Shown here: positions 23,375-31,191 of the stretch, in pieces | How positions within the stretch are numbered: the first letter of the stretch is position 1 | Layout: the number at the start of each line of letters is the position of its first letter | Origin: Ruminococcus sp. | GTDB taxonomy: Bacteria > Bacillota > Clostridia > Oscillospirales > Acutalibacteraceae | Assembly (NCBI GenBank): GCA_004558485.1 | Contig: SFCS01000009.1 | Coordinates: 1-52,839 of the forward strand | Reading direction: 5' to 3' | DNA length: 52,839 nucleotides | Notes under the pieces: model-generated | Told to the model about the DNA's origin: nothing | What the model saw: the letters and a program-made list of their open reading frames with translations, nothing else | Database searches by the model: none | Translations under genes and position numbers: made by a program

Positions 23375-23647
23375 ATGGTTGAAGCAATGTTGGGCGTTTG
23401 GCTGTTTCTGCTCGCGGCTGCCGCAGGCTTTCTGTGCGGCAGGCACGGCAGACGGCGGGGACAGCCGGAAAAACGGCGCACCCGCGCACCGTCGGAGACG
23501 GTGGACATGAGTTGGCAGGAGCTTTTGCGGTTCCTACAATATGACGGCAGCGACAGCAGCGAACGGGAAAGAGAAAGGAGCGTGACGGGAAATGAAGCCG
23601 ACAGCGGCAGAAATACAGAAAGAATACACCCGCGGCGTCCGTTATAA
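23375..23647 (+). CDS. Small membrane-anchored phage protein
   Basis: A 90-aa ORF with AGGAGGAGC before its ATG. It has one N-terminal hydrophobic helix (MLGVWLFLLAAAAGFLCG), then a basic stretch (RHGRRRGQPEKRRTR), a short MSWQELLRFLQYDGSD segment and a charged tail. The final 56 nt overlap the portal gene in another frame. The family is not recognised. The small size and single anchor would fit an accessory of particle assembly or lysis. Confidence 0.55.
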   Translation: MVEAMLGVWLFLLAAAAGFLCGRHGRRRGQPEKRRTRAPSETVDMSWQELLRFLQYDGSDSSERERERSVTGNEADSGRNTERIHPRRPL

Positions 23648-25229
23648 GGAAAGTCTCGGACGGCACGGCATGTTCCGGCAGAACGAAATAAACGAGCGGT
23701 TTTACAGCGGCGATCAGTGGCACGGAGCGGGGTGCGGCGAGGAGCGCCCGCTGGTGCGGCAGAACATCATCCGCCGTATCGCCGACTACAAAATGGCGAC
23801 GGTGGGGGCAGACCCGATCACGGTGACCTTTTCGGCGCAGGGCATCCCCGACACGCCGGAAATGCGCAAGGCGCTGTTAAACTGGCGCAACGGCGAGGAC
23901 ACGGTGCTCGCGGACACGGGGGATGAGCTTAATCGCGCGGCGGCGATCCTGTCCGATCATTTTGCCTATACCGCCGAGCGTCTGAAGTTCGATGACCTGA
24001 AGCAGCGGGTCATGCTGGACGCTTACATCACCGGCACCGGCATCCTGTATACCTACTGGGATGACCGTTTGAAAACCGGACTTTTTGCGGATCACGCCCG
24101 CAAGCAGCCGATAAAGGGAGACATCGTCAGCGAAATTCTGCATGTCGATCGCGTGTTTCTCGGCGATCCGACGGTGGAGGATCTGCAGGATCAGCCATAC
24201 CTCATCATTGCGCATCGCAAGAGCGTGGAGGCGCTGCGCCAAACGGCGCGGCACTATGGCGGCAGCCGCCAGGATGCCATCCGTCCGGACAGCGACGACA
24301 CGGCGAGCGGTCTGCAAAAGGCGACGGTGCTCACCCGCCTTTGGAAGGAATGGGACGAGGACGGCAACTGTCGTGTGTGGGGGATGCAGGTGTGCGGCAA
24401 CGCCGTTGTGCGCCCGAAGTGGTGTCTCGGCGTGCGCCTGTATCCGCTGGCGATGTTCCGCTGGTCTACCCGCACCAAGAGCGGCTACGGCGAGAGCGAG
24501 ATCACCCATCTCATCCCCAACCAGATCGCCATCAATCGCATGATGACGGCGGGGGTTTGGGCGACCATGATGAACGGCATGCCTATCATGGTCGTCAACG
24601 GGGATGTCGTGACGCAGCCGATCACCAACGATCCCGGTCAGATCGTTTCGGTGTACGGCAGCGGCGAGGATGTGGATCGCGCCATTCGCTATGTGGAGCC
24701 ACCGGCATATTCCTCTCAGTTTGAGTCCGGCATCTCCATGCTCATCAGCGATACGCTGTCCCAATCCGGCGCAAACGGCGTGTTGCTCGGCGATGTCAAT
24801 CCGAACAACGCCTCGGCTATTCTCGCGGTGCGCGAGTCGTCCTCCAAGCCCATGCAGCTGATCCGCAACCGTTTTTACAGCTTCTGTGAGGATGTGGCGC
24901 GGATCTGGGCGGAGTTTTTTGTCTGCATGTACGGCAGACGGCCGCTCAGGGTGCGCAATGCGGGCGGATTCCGTTATTGTGACTTTGACGGGGAACGGTG
25001 TGCGGACATGCTGTTCTCGGTCAAGGTGGATGTGGAAGAGTCGGTCGCGCGCGATCACGAGACGACGCTGCAGATCCTGGGGATGCTGCTGGAGGCGGGC
25101 GTCATCAACGCCGAGCAGTATATCGGGCGTCTGCCGGAGGGCACGATCCCGAAACAGCGACGGCTTTTGCAGGAGCTGCAGGAACAGGCAAAAACGGGTG
25201 AAACGCAGAAAGAGGAGGAAACGGCATGA
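23592..25229 (+). CDS. Phage portal protein
   Basis: A 545-aa protein located between the large terminase and the capsid gene, the standard place for the portal. The N-terminus AEIQKEYTRGVRYKESLGRH is followed by RFYSGDQWHG, then VRQNIIRRIADYKMATVGAD. The stem/crown region includes HLIPNQIAINRMMTAGVWAT and AILAVRESSSKPMQLIRNRF, both typical of portal proteins of short-tailed phages. Portals form a dodecamer at one capsid vertex for DNA entry and exit. The gene ends with a 4-nt overlap to the scaffold-like gene. About 530-550 residues fits T7/P22-like rather than HK97-like portals (~400). Confidence 0.85.
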   Translation: MKPTAAEIQKEYTRGVRYKESLGRHGMFRQNEINERFYSGDQWHGAGCGEERPLVRQNIIRRIADYKMATVGADPITVTFSAQGIPDTPEMRKALLNWRNGEDTVLADTGDELNRAAAILSDHFAYTAERLKFDDLKQRVMLDAYITGTGILYTYWDDRLKTGLFADHARKQPIKGDIVSEILHVDRVFLGDPTVEDLQDQPYLIIAHRKSVEALRQTARHYGGSRQDAIRPDSDDTASGLQKATVLTRLWKEWDEDGNCRVWGMQVCGNAVVRPKWCLGVRLYPLAMFRWSTRTKSGYGESEITHLIPNQIAINRMMTAGVWATMMNGMPIMVVNGDVVTQPITNDPGQIVSVYGSGEDVDRAIRYVEPPAYSSQFESGISMLISDTLSQSGANGVLLGDVNPNNASAILAVRESSSKPMQLIRNRFYSFCEDVARIWAEFFVCMYGRRPLRVRNAGGFRYCDFDGERCADMLFSVKVDVEESVARDHETTLQILGMLLEAGVINAEQYIGRLPEGTIPKQRRLLQELQEQAKTGETQKEEETA

Positions 25230-25597
25230 CAGAAGGCAAAGCGGAGGTCAGGGAAGAGATCACAGAGGTGACGGCGACGGAAACGGAGGCACAGGCAGCA
25301 CAGGCTAAGACGGTCTCGGAGGAGGAGTTTGCCGCTCTCAAGCGGGAAATTCCGGAGATCGCCGACAAAGACGCGCTGCCCGCGGAGGTGTTAGAGGAGG
25401 CAAAGGAGCAGAACATCAGCCTGCTTGACGCCTATCTGCGGTATCGCATGCGGGAGGAGCGCTATGTGCAGGCGGAAAGGCTGCGGCAGCAGCGCACCGG
25501 CGAACAAAGCGCCGGATCGCTGTATACCGGCGACGCGCCCACGCATCCGGAGAGCGACGCATTCACGCGCTCGTTCGCATCGGCAATTCAATACTAA
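25226..25597 (+). CDS. Scaffold-like phage protein
   Basis: A 123-aa, highly charged, Glu/Ala/Gln-rich helical protein (TATETEAQAAQAKTVSEEEF, EVLEEAKEQNISLLDAYLRY) directly before the major capsid gene. That is where scaffolding proteins are coded; the sequence is compatible with a scaffold, though short for one. It ends ESDAFTRSFASAIQY. The start overlaps the portal stop by 4 nt, and AGGAGG lies just upstream. The assignment is by position and composition. Confidence 0.6.
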   Translation: MTEGKAEVREEITEVTATETEAQAAQAKTVSEEEFAALKREIPEIADKDALPAEVLEEAKEQNISLLDAYLRYRMREERYVQAERLRQQRTGEQSAGSLYTGDAPTHPESDAFTRSFASAIQY

Positions 25598-25618
25598 TAA
25601 AAAAGGGGAAAGAAAAAC

Positions 25619-26530
25619 ATGAGCATCAATTTCGAAAACTTTGAAAGCACGGTCACAGGCGAGCTCGACAAAGCGGTTGCGGTGAAGCCGGTCACCGGCT
25701 TTATGGCGGACAACAATCTGCGCGCACGGTTTGTGGGCGGCAGAACCGTCCTCATTCCGGAGATGTCCTTCTCCGGCCTCGGCAAATATGACCGCGACAC
25801 CGGCTTTGTCAAGGGCACGGTCTCGGTGACGGCAGAGCCGTATACCCTTGCGATGGATCGCGGCAGATCCTTCCAGCTCGACCGCGAGGATCAGGACGAG
25901 ACCGGCATTGCCGATCTTGCCGGGCAGGTGATGGGCGAGTTCGTGCGCACGCAGGTCGTGCCGGAGATCGACGCCTATGTGCTGTCCAAGCTCGGCGGCT
26001 ATGCGGCGACTGCGGAGCAGACGGTTACCGGCACGCCCGCGACCGAGGCATATAAGATGCTGACTGCGGCGATCGCCAAGGTGCAGAATGAGGTCGGCTA
26101 TGACGAGGAGCTGGTCGCGTTCCTCGACAGCACCATGTGGAGCGCTCTGCAAAAGAGCAGCGACCTGTCCCGCATGATGGTCGTCAACCACTTCAAGAAG
26201 GGCGACATCACCACCGAGGTGAAGTCTCTGAACGGCGTGGCGCTGCTGCCGACACCGGACAGCCGCATGAAGACCGCCTACACCTTCAACGACGGCACGA
26301 CGACCGGTCAGACGGCGGGCGGCTTCACCGCCACCGACAGTGCGAAGAGCATCGGTCTTCTGGTGCTGCCCAAGCGCGCTGCCTCGCTGGTCAAAAAGAC
26401 CGAAAAGGTGCGCGTTTTCGATCCGGATCACAACCTCAACGCAGATGCGTGGAAGTTTGACTACCGCCTCTACTACGATCTGTTCATCCGCAACAGCATG
26501 GAAAAGGCGATCTATACCTATGTCTATTGA
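25619..26530 (+). CDS. Phage major capsid protein
   Basis: A 303-aa protein with the layout of HK97-fold capsids: an N-terminal MSINFENFESTVTGELDKAV, GRTVLIPEMSFSGLGKYDRD, then QLDREDQDETGIADLAGQVM, the peripheral-domain helix FVRTQVVPEIDAYVLSKLGG, and a closing LYYDLFIRNSMEKAIYTYVY. Codons are strongly biased, as expected of a highly expressed structural gene. AAAAGGGGAAAG precedes the ATG. No fused protease or delta domain is seen. A GC-rich hairpin follows. Confidence 0.88.
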   Translation: MSINFENFESTVTGELDKAVAVKPVTGFMADNNLRARFVGGRTVLIPEMSFSGLGKYDRDTGFVKGTVSVTAEPYTLAMDRGRSFQLDREDQDETGIADLAGQVMGEFVRTQVVPEIDAYVLSKLGGYAATAEQTVTGTPATEAYKMLTAAIAKVQNEVGYDEELVAFLDSTMWSALQKSSDLSRMMVVNHFKKGDITTEVKSLNGVALLPTPDSRMKTAYTFNDGTTTGQTAGGFTATDSAKSIGLLVLPKRAASLVKKTEKVRVFDPDHNLNADAWKFDYRLYYDLFIRNSMEKAIYTYVY

Positions 26531-26542
26531 TCTTGCGTGAAA

Positions 26543-26570
26543 GGGGGCGGCGGCATTTGCCGCCGCCCCT
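26543..26570 (+). promoter_or_regulatory. GC-rich hairpin after the capsid gene
   Basis: GGGGGCGGCGGC/GCCGCCGCCCC stem without a T-run. It may act as a weak terminator or mRNA-stabilising structure, limiting transcription past the capsid gene. Confidence 0.5.
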
Positions 26571-26590
26571 CGGAGAGGATGTGAGGAGAT

Positions 26591-26974
26591 ATGTGCACCG
26601 GACAGGAGATATTGGAGCAGGCACTGCGCCTGCTCAACTATACCGATATTTACGGTCAACTGGACGGACAGCAGCACAGCGAGCTGTATAAGCGGGGGCT
26701 GGCGGCGGTCAATCAGATCTACGGCGACCTGTGGTATACGGGGCGCAGCGCGCCGTTTTTCCCGCTGAGCACCCTGCGCGAGCCGCTGTCGCTGACGACG
26801 CGGGAGCTGCACGATGTCATGCCCTACGGTGTGGCGATGCTGTTGGCGCTGTCGGAGGGAGACGGCGACAATCAGCTGTTGTATGCGGGACTGTATAACC
26901 GCAAGCGCGCCGCCTGCGGTGCGGCGACACGGCGGCGCAATGTGCTGTTTCGTCATATGGAGGAGGATGCGTGA
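26591..26974 (+). CDS. Phage head-tail adaptor candidate
   Basis: A 127-aa protein between capsid and nozzle-like genes. It starts MCTGQEILEQALRLLNYTDI and has LYKRGLAAVNQIYGDLWYTG, then DVMPYGVAMLLALSEGDGDN. The mix of long helices resembles the small adaptor proteins (T7 gp11/P22 gp4 position) that join the portal to a short tail. Function is assigned by order and helix pattern only. GAGGAG lies just upstream. Its stop overlaps the next gene in TGATG. Confidence 0.6.
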   Translation: MCTGQEILEQALRLLNYTDIYGQLDGQQHSELYKRGLAAVNQIYGDLWYTGRSAPFFPLSTLREPLSLTTRELHDVMPYGVAMLLALSEGDGDNQLLYAGLYNRKRAACGAATRRRNVLFRHMEEDA

Positions 26975-29019
26975 TGCAGTATCCCACTTTGAAGAGCGGC
27001 AGCGTCAAAAGGCTTTATGTCAAGGCACTTTCGGACGGCTGCAATCGGCGGGACAGGGAGACGCAGGTGGCGGACAGCCATCTGTCGCTGGCGGAGAATG
27101 TGTGGTATCAGGACGGCGTTCTGTGCACACGCCCCGGCTTTCGCAGCGTGTCGGAGCAAAAGCAGGATGTGACCGATGTGGTCACCGACTGGAAATTCTG
27201 CGCGGAGGACACCGTCAGCGGCACGGCGCAGGGACGCCGCTTTCTGCGGCGCGTTTACCATACGGCGGAAAACACGGTCAGCTTTCAGACGGGGCTTCTG
27301 ACCTATGACGGCAGGCTGGTGTTTGAGGGCGGCATGGAGGGCTTTTCCGCCGGCACGACCGGCATGCTGATGGAGTATCCCTATACCGACACAGAGAATG
27401 TCATCATCTTCCTGTCGACCGGCGCCATCTATGCGCAGAACAGCACCACGGGCGCCTGGCGGCGGGTGGACGATGAGGCGTATGTGCCGTGTATCCGCGT
27501 GGACATGCGGGGTGTTCTGAACCTCGAAAGCACGCCGAGCTACGGCGGGCGCGCCTATGAGGGGCGCAATATGCTGACGGGTAACTATCGCGTGAAATAC
27601 ACCATTTCCTCCGACAGCTTCATTTTCTATCTGCCGTTTGGCAGCATGGACGAGAGCCACGCCGTCACGATCGACCTTGTCAACTATGACGGGTCGGTCG
27701 CTCATTATGTCATCGGACCGAACGAGACCGAGACACCGCTTGCCGCAAACGGTCTGCGTCCCGTTCTCGATCGCCAGCGCGGCAGGTTCTATTTTGAAGG
27801 CTCGACGGGCTGTATTGTGACACCGCCCCTGACTGTACCGAATAGCATGACAGTGAGCGCCTATAAAGAATGGTCGGCGGCGGAAAAGCAGCGCATTTCC
27901 ACCATGCAGTTCTCCACCTGGTTCGGCGGCACACAGGCGGGCGGCACCTCGCGTCAGTTCATCAGCGGGTCGCCGCTTTCGCCCAGCCGTATCTATTGGA
28001 GTGGGCAGGGGCAGCCGCTGTATTTTCCGGAGACGCAGTATATCACTGTCGGCGACATCAATCAGGCGGTGACGGCATTCGGCAAACAGGACGGCGTACT
28101 CATGATCTTTAAGGAACGGGAGATCTACAGCCTTTCAAAGCCGGAGGGCCTGGTGTCGATGGACACGGTGGACGGGCATTTGGTGCAGGAGGAGACAGCG
28201 ACCTGCGAGTATTTCCCGCTGACACAGATCCACGGTCAGATCGGCTGCATGGCGCCGCAGACGCTTGCCCTTTGCGGCAACCGCCTTTTGTGGGCGGACG
28301 GTCTCGGCAGTGTGTATGCCCTGCTGCACGGCAGCGCCTATAACGGCTTCAGCGTGAGAAAGGTGTCGGGACTCATTTCCCCACAGCTTGCAGACATGAA
28401 TGCCGCAGACTGGAAAAAGGCGTCGGGTGCTTTGTATGAGGGATATTATTTGCTGCACAGCGGCACGGCGGTGTATGCGCTCCGCCTGGATGAAAATGCC
28501 TTTAGCAGCTATGCGCGCAGCGGCGACGACGGCACGGCACAGCAGAAATTCGGATGGTTCATCTGGAAGCTCAAAGACGGGACTGTCGTGACGCGCCTGT
28601 TCGGCAACGGGCGGCAGGCGGTCGCGCTCGCGCGAACGACCGATGTCGGTTCCGACGAGGTGGAGCTGCCGGAGGTGCTGGCGGACGGGATGGCGGATCG
28701 GGGACACGGGGCAATCGGCAGAGAAATTCCCATTTCCGCCCGCATCGTCACAAAGGCATATGCGCTGGTGGAAAACGGGCGCTTTTGCCGTCTCATACGG
28801 GTGCATGTCGGGCTGCAAACGGCTGCCGACACGGTCGTGCGCTTCGGCTATCGCTTTGACGGCAGGGAGGCAGGCGATGCCGTGATACTGCGGGAGGGGC
28901 CGTTTGACGGCGTTTGTCGGCTGACGCCGAACTGCATCCGCGTGCACCGTGCGGGACTGTGCCTGGAGGCGGTCGGCAATGTCGCCGTCGACAGCGTTTG
29001 TTTCATATACAGGAGCTGA
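26974..29019 (+). CDS. Short-tail nozzle/DNA-stabilising protein candidate
   Basis: A 681-aa structural protein. The N-terminus carries SDGCNRRDRETQVADSHLSL, AENVWYQDGVLCTRPGF, a pattern (N-terminal 'nothing-mutated..AEN....G.L..RPG') that I associate with tail tubular protein B/gp10-type nozzles of short-tailed phages. The middle is beta-rich, with PLSPSRIYWSGQGQPLYFPE followed by VTAFGKQDGVLMIFKEREIY, a stretch seen in the same proteins. No tape-measure or tail-tube genes accompany it, which supports a podovirus-like tail. ATG 26974 was chosen over GTG 26971. Confidence 0.65.
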   Translation: MQYPTLKSGSVKRLYVKALSDGCNRRDRETQVADSHLSLAENVWYQDGVLCTRPGFRSVSEQKQDVTDVVTDWKFCAEDTVSGTAQGRRFLRRVYHTAENTVSFQTGLLTYDGRLVFEGGMEGFSAGTTGMLMEYPYTDTENVIIFLSTGAIYAQNSTTGAWRRVDDEAYVPCIRVDMRGVLNLESTPSYGGRAYEGRNMLTGNYRVKYTISSDSFIFYLPFGSMDESHAVTIDLVNYDGSVAHYVIGPNETETPLAANGLRPVLDRQRGRFYFEGSTGCIVTPPLTVPNSMTVSAYKEWSAAEKQRISTMQFSTWFGGTQAGGTSRQFISGSPLSPSRIYWSGQGQPLYFPETQYITVGDINQAVTAFGKQDGVLMIFKEREIYSLSKPEGLVSMDTVDGHLVQEETATCEYFPLTQIHGQIGCMAPQTLALCGNRLLWADGLGSVYALLHGSAYNGFSVRKVSGLISPQLADMNAADWKKASGALYEGYYLLHSGTAVYALRLDENAFSSYARSGDDGTAQQKFGWFIWKLKDGTVVTRLFGNGRQAVALARTTDVGSDEVELPEVLADGMADRGHGAIGREIPISARIVTKAYALVENGRFCRLIRVHVGLQTAADTVVRFGYRFDGREAGDAVILREGPFDGVCRLTPNCIRVHRAGLCLEAVGNVAVDSVCFIYRS

Positions 29020-29035
29020 AAAGGAGAGGAAGCTA

Positions 29036-29761
29036 ATGCCAGAGTCTATACGCACCGTGGATTTCACGGTGACGGAAAAGGATATATCCCCCGCCGCCCC
29101 GCAGTGGGCGGGCGTGCAGGGGGAGCATCAGGCAACCAGGGTGCGCTTTAAGCTGCCGGAGTCCCTCATCGGAAAAGGGCATCACTTCCATGTGGAATGG
29201 ATAGACGGCATGCAGGCGTTCGGAATGAGCGAGCAGCTTACCGCGACCGACGACGGCAAGGTCGCCTATCTGCTGCCCTCCGCCTGGACGGCGGCAGGCG
29301 GCACGGCGGAGGTGCGGCTTTGCGCCGGCAAGGATGAGACGGATGAAGAGCATGGGCAGGTGTTCTTTTCCGCTGTCGGCAGGCTGACCTTTTCGCCGCG
29401 GGACGAGAATCTGCCGTCGGTTACCGATGCCAAAAACATGCTGTTTGCCTTGCTGGGAAAGACAGAAAGCGTTTTGAAAAAAACGGAGGACTGTGTGCAG
29501 AGCAGCGTTGAGGGGGAGAGGGGTTGTGTGAACTTTGGCGGACAGGTCGCGTTGGCTTACGGCAGGTGCAATGCCGAAGCCGGCGAAAACACCGAGATCG
29601 CGATGCCCTGTGCCTTCTCCGAGGTCTGTTTTTTGCTGGTGCAGCACGGCGGTACGGTCATCCCCGTTGCCGCCCATACCCGCTGCAGCTTTACGATCAA
29701 GCCGACGGAGAGCATGACGGACATTTTCTGGTTTGCCGTCGGTACACCGGACGAGAATTGA
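29036..29761 (+). CDS. Baseplate/receptor-binding-like phage protein
   Basis: A 241-aa protein. Residues ~1-130 are beta-sandwich-like: RTVDFTVTEKDISPAAPQWA, ATRVRFKLPESLIGKGHHFH, GKVAYLLPSAWTAAGGTAEV. This resembles the BppU N-terminal domain used to fix fibres to a baseplate. A short helical linker (LLGKTESVLKKTEDCVQS) leads to a small beta C-terminal domain that could be the receptor-binding head. AAGGAGAGG precedes ATG 29036; the earlier in-frame ATG overlaps the previous gene and is less likely. Confidence 0.6.
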   Translation: MPESIRTVDFTVTEKDISPAAPQWAGVQGEHQATRVRFKLPESLIGKGHHFHVEWIDGMQAFGMSEQLTATDDGKVAYLLPSAWTAAGGTAEVRLCAGKDETDEEHGQVFFSAVGRLTFSPRDENLPSVTDAKNMLFALLGKTESVLKKTEDCVQSSVEGERGCVNFGGQVALAYGRCNAEAGENTEIAMPCAFSEVCFLLVQHGGTVIPVAAHTRCSFTIKPTESMTDIFWFAVGTPDEN

Positions 29762-29775
29762 GAGGAGAAATCATT

Positions 29776-30471
29776 ATGCCGAAAATCTATCTGTCTCCGG
29801 CGCTGCACGCCGCGGACAATCCCTGCTCCTACAGCAAGGATTGCGGAGAGAACATCCATTGCGGTCAGTATATGGACATGCTTATTCCGTATCTCGACGC
29901 CTGCGGCATCGAGTGGCAGCGCTCGGACAAGAAAAACACGGGGGCGGGCTATGCCAAGACTATTGCACAGTCCAACGCCTTCAAGCCGGATATCCACTTT
30001 GTCAAGCACACCAACGCCGTCGGCGCACACAACGCGAAGGGCTCGCGTATCTATGTGTGGCCGACCGGTGACGGAAGGAAGATCGCGGAGCTTATGCTGA
30101 AGCACCGCAAGACCTTCTACCCGAACGGCGGCATTGTTAAGGAAAACACCACATTGACCGAGATCCGCGCGACGACGGCGGTGTGCGTGTATGATGAGCT
30201 GGTGTTCCACGACAATCCCGAGGATGTCAAGTGGCTGCATGAGCACATGCGGGAGTTTGCCGAAAATGACGCAAGGGCGCTTTGCGAATATTTCGGCATC
30301 CCGTTCAAGGATCCGTATGCCGCCGCAGAGCCGCCGGCAGAGGAACAGCCGACGGAGGAGAAAGTCCTCTATGCGGTGCAGGTCGGCGCGTTCGCCAACA
30401 GGGATAACGCCGAAAGGCTGGCGGCGCAGCTCAAAGAAAAGGGCTATGCCGCGTATATCACCAGGAAGTAA
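29776..30471 (+). CDS. N-acetylmuramoyl-L-alanine amidase with SPOR domain (endolysin)
   Basis: A 231-aa zinc amidase cutting the bond between N-acetylmuramate and the stem peptide. The Amidase_3 domain (~1-175) shows the metal ligands H11 (LSPALHAAD), the later HFVKHTNA and the catalytic-type Glu region NTTLTEIRATTAVCVYDELV. A Pro/Glu linker leads to a SPOR domain (~185-231), YAVQVGAFANRDNAERLAAQ, which binds glycan lacking stem peptides. It lies between the tail gene and the holin-like genes, so it is the presumed lysis enzyme. No signal peptide, consistent with holin-dependent release. AGAGGAG precedes the ATG. Confidence 0.85.
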   Translation: MPKIYLSPALHAADNPCSYSKDCGENIHCGQYMDMLIPYLDACGIEWQRSDKKNTGAGYAKTIAQSNAFKPDIHFVKHTNAVGAHNAKGSRIYVWPTGDGRKIAELMLKHRKTFYPNGGIVKENTTLTEIRATTAVCVYDELVFHDNPEDVKWLHEHMREFAENDARALCEYFGIPFKDPYAAAEPPAEEQPTEEKVLYAVQVGAFANRDNAERLAAQLKEKGYAAYITRK

Positions 30472-30490
30472 AAAAGCGGGAGGCAGACAA

Positions 30491-30805
30491 ATGGATCATG
30501 CGAGTATCACCTCGTTTTTATCGCTTTTGTCCGCCGCGGGTGTCATCGTCGCGCTCATCACCAATCTGCGCGGGATGCGGGCACGGGATGAACAAAAGGC
30601 GGCGGAGCTGTCCGAAATGCGTTCGGACATCAAGCATATCCGCGGACAGGTTGACAAAAATGATGTGCTGATGGCCGATGTGCGTGAGCAGCTTGACGTG
30701 GTCAGGGATCGCGTGACGCGGGTGGAGGAGTCCACCAAGAGTGCGCACAAGCGGCTGGATAAACTGGAAGGAGCAGAGGGATGTATATGCAGGGAATCGT
30801 GTTGA
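30491..30805 (+). CDS. Lysis-module membrane/coiled-coil protein (XhlA-like)
   Basis: A 104-aa protein with one N-terminal transmembrane helix (SFLSLLSAAGVIVALITNL) and a long charged coiled coil (QKAAELSEMRSDIKHIRGQV, VREQLDVVRDRVTRVEESTK). It ends with a Cys-containing tail GCICRESC coded in the overlap with the next gene. The architecture is like XhlA-type lysis helpers. GGGAGG precedes the ATG. It sits between the amidase and a holin-like gene. Confidence 0.65.
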   Translation: MDHASITSFLSLLSAAGVIVALITNLRGMRARDEQKAAELSEMRSDIKHIRGQVDKNDVLMADVREQLDVVRDRVTRVEESTKSAHKRLDKLEGAEGCICRESC

Positions 30806-31086
30806 CACTGGTGATGGCGGTGACGGTGGAGGCGCTCGTGGAGTATGGTCGCACCGCCGTTAAGACGGCGCGCGGCGGCGGGAGACTTTCCGCCTGTCTG
30901 CAGGGGGCGGCGGTGCTCGTGTCGGTGGGCATCTGCCTGCTTTGCGGTGCCGATCTCTACGGCGCTTTGGGCATTGCCTTCCGCTGGCAGCCGGTCGGCA
31001 GCGTGCTCACCGGCATTTTCGCGGCAAGAGGGGCAAACTATGTTTCGGATCTTGTCGGGCAGCTGCGCGGTATTCTCGGAAAATAG
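30781..31086 (+). CDS. Holin-like membrane protein
   Basis: A 101-aa protein with about three hydrophobic segments (MQGIVLTLVMAVTVEALVEY, LQGAAVLVSVGICLLCGADL, VLTGIFAARGANYVSDLVGQ). The size, position and topology fit a holin that forms pores for endolysin release. It overlaps the previous gene by 25 nt; ATG 30787 is an alternative start. It is the last gene of the phage-like operon; a strong terminator follows at once. Confidence 0.65.
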   Translation: MYMQGIVLTLVMAVTVEALVEYGRTAVKTARGGGRLSACLQGAAVLVSVGICLLCGADLYGALGIAFRWQPVGSVLTGIFAARGANYVSDLVGQLRGILGK

Positions 31087-31131
31087 AAAAGCGGCGGGGA
31101 CGGCTTCTTGCGGGCTGTCCCCGCTTTTTTA
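31086..31131 (+). terminator. Terminator of the phage-like operon
   Basis: AAAAGCGG...CGGGGAC and GTCCCCGCTTTTTT arms around a short loop, with six T. Confidence 0.85.
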
Positions 31132-31134
31132 TGG

Positions 31135-31163
31135 TTGACAAACGGGGGAAAGTTGAGGATAAT
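31135..31163 (+). promoter_or_regulatory. Promoter of the nucleotidyltransferase-ANTAR operon
   Basis: TTGACA, 17-bp spacer, GATAAT, starting right after the phage operon terminator. Confidence 0.7.
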
Positions 31164-31191
31164 AAAAAAAGAGAAAAAAGGGGGTGTGCGC

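Noticed and set aside
20288..31131. Complete inducible prophage
   Set aside because: No integrase, replication genes or att repeats were found around it; described instead as a phage-like particle cassette.
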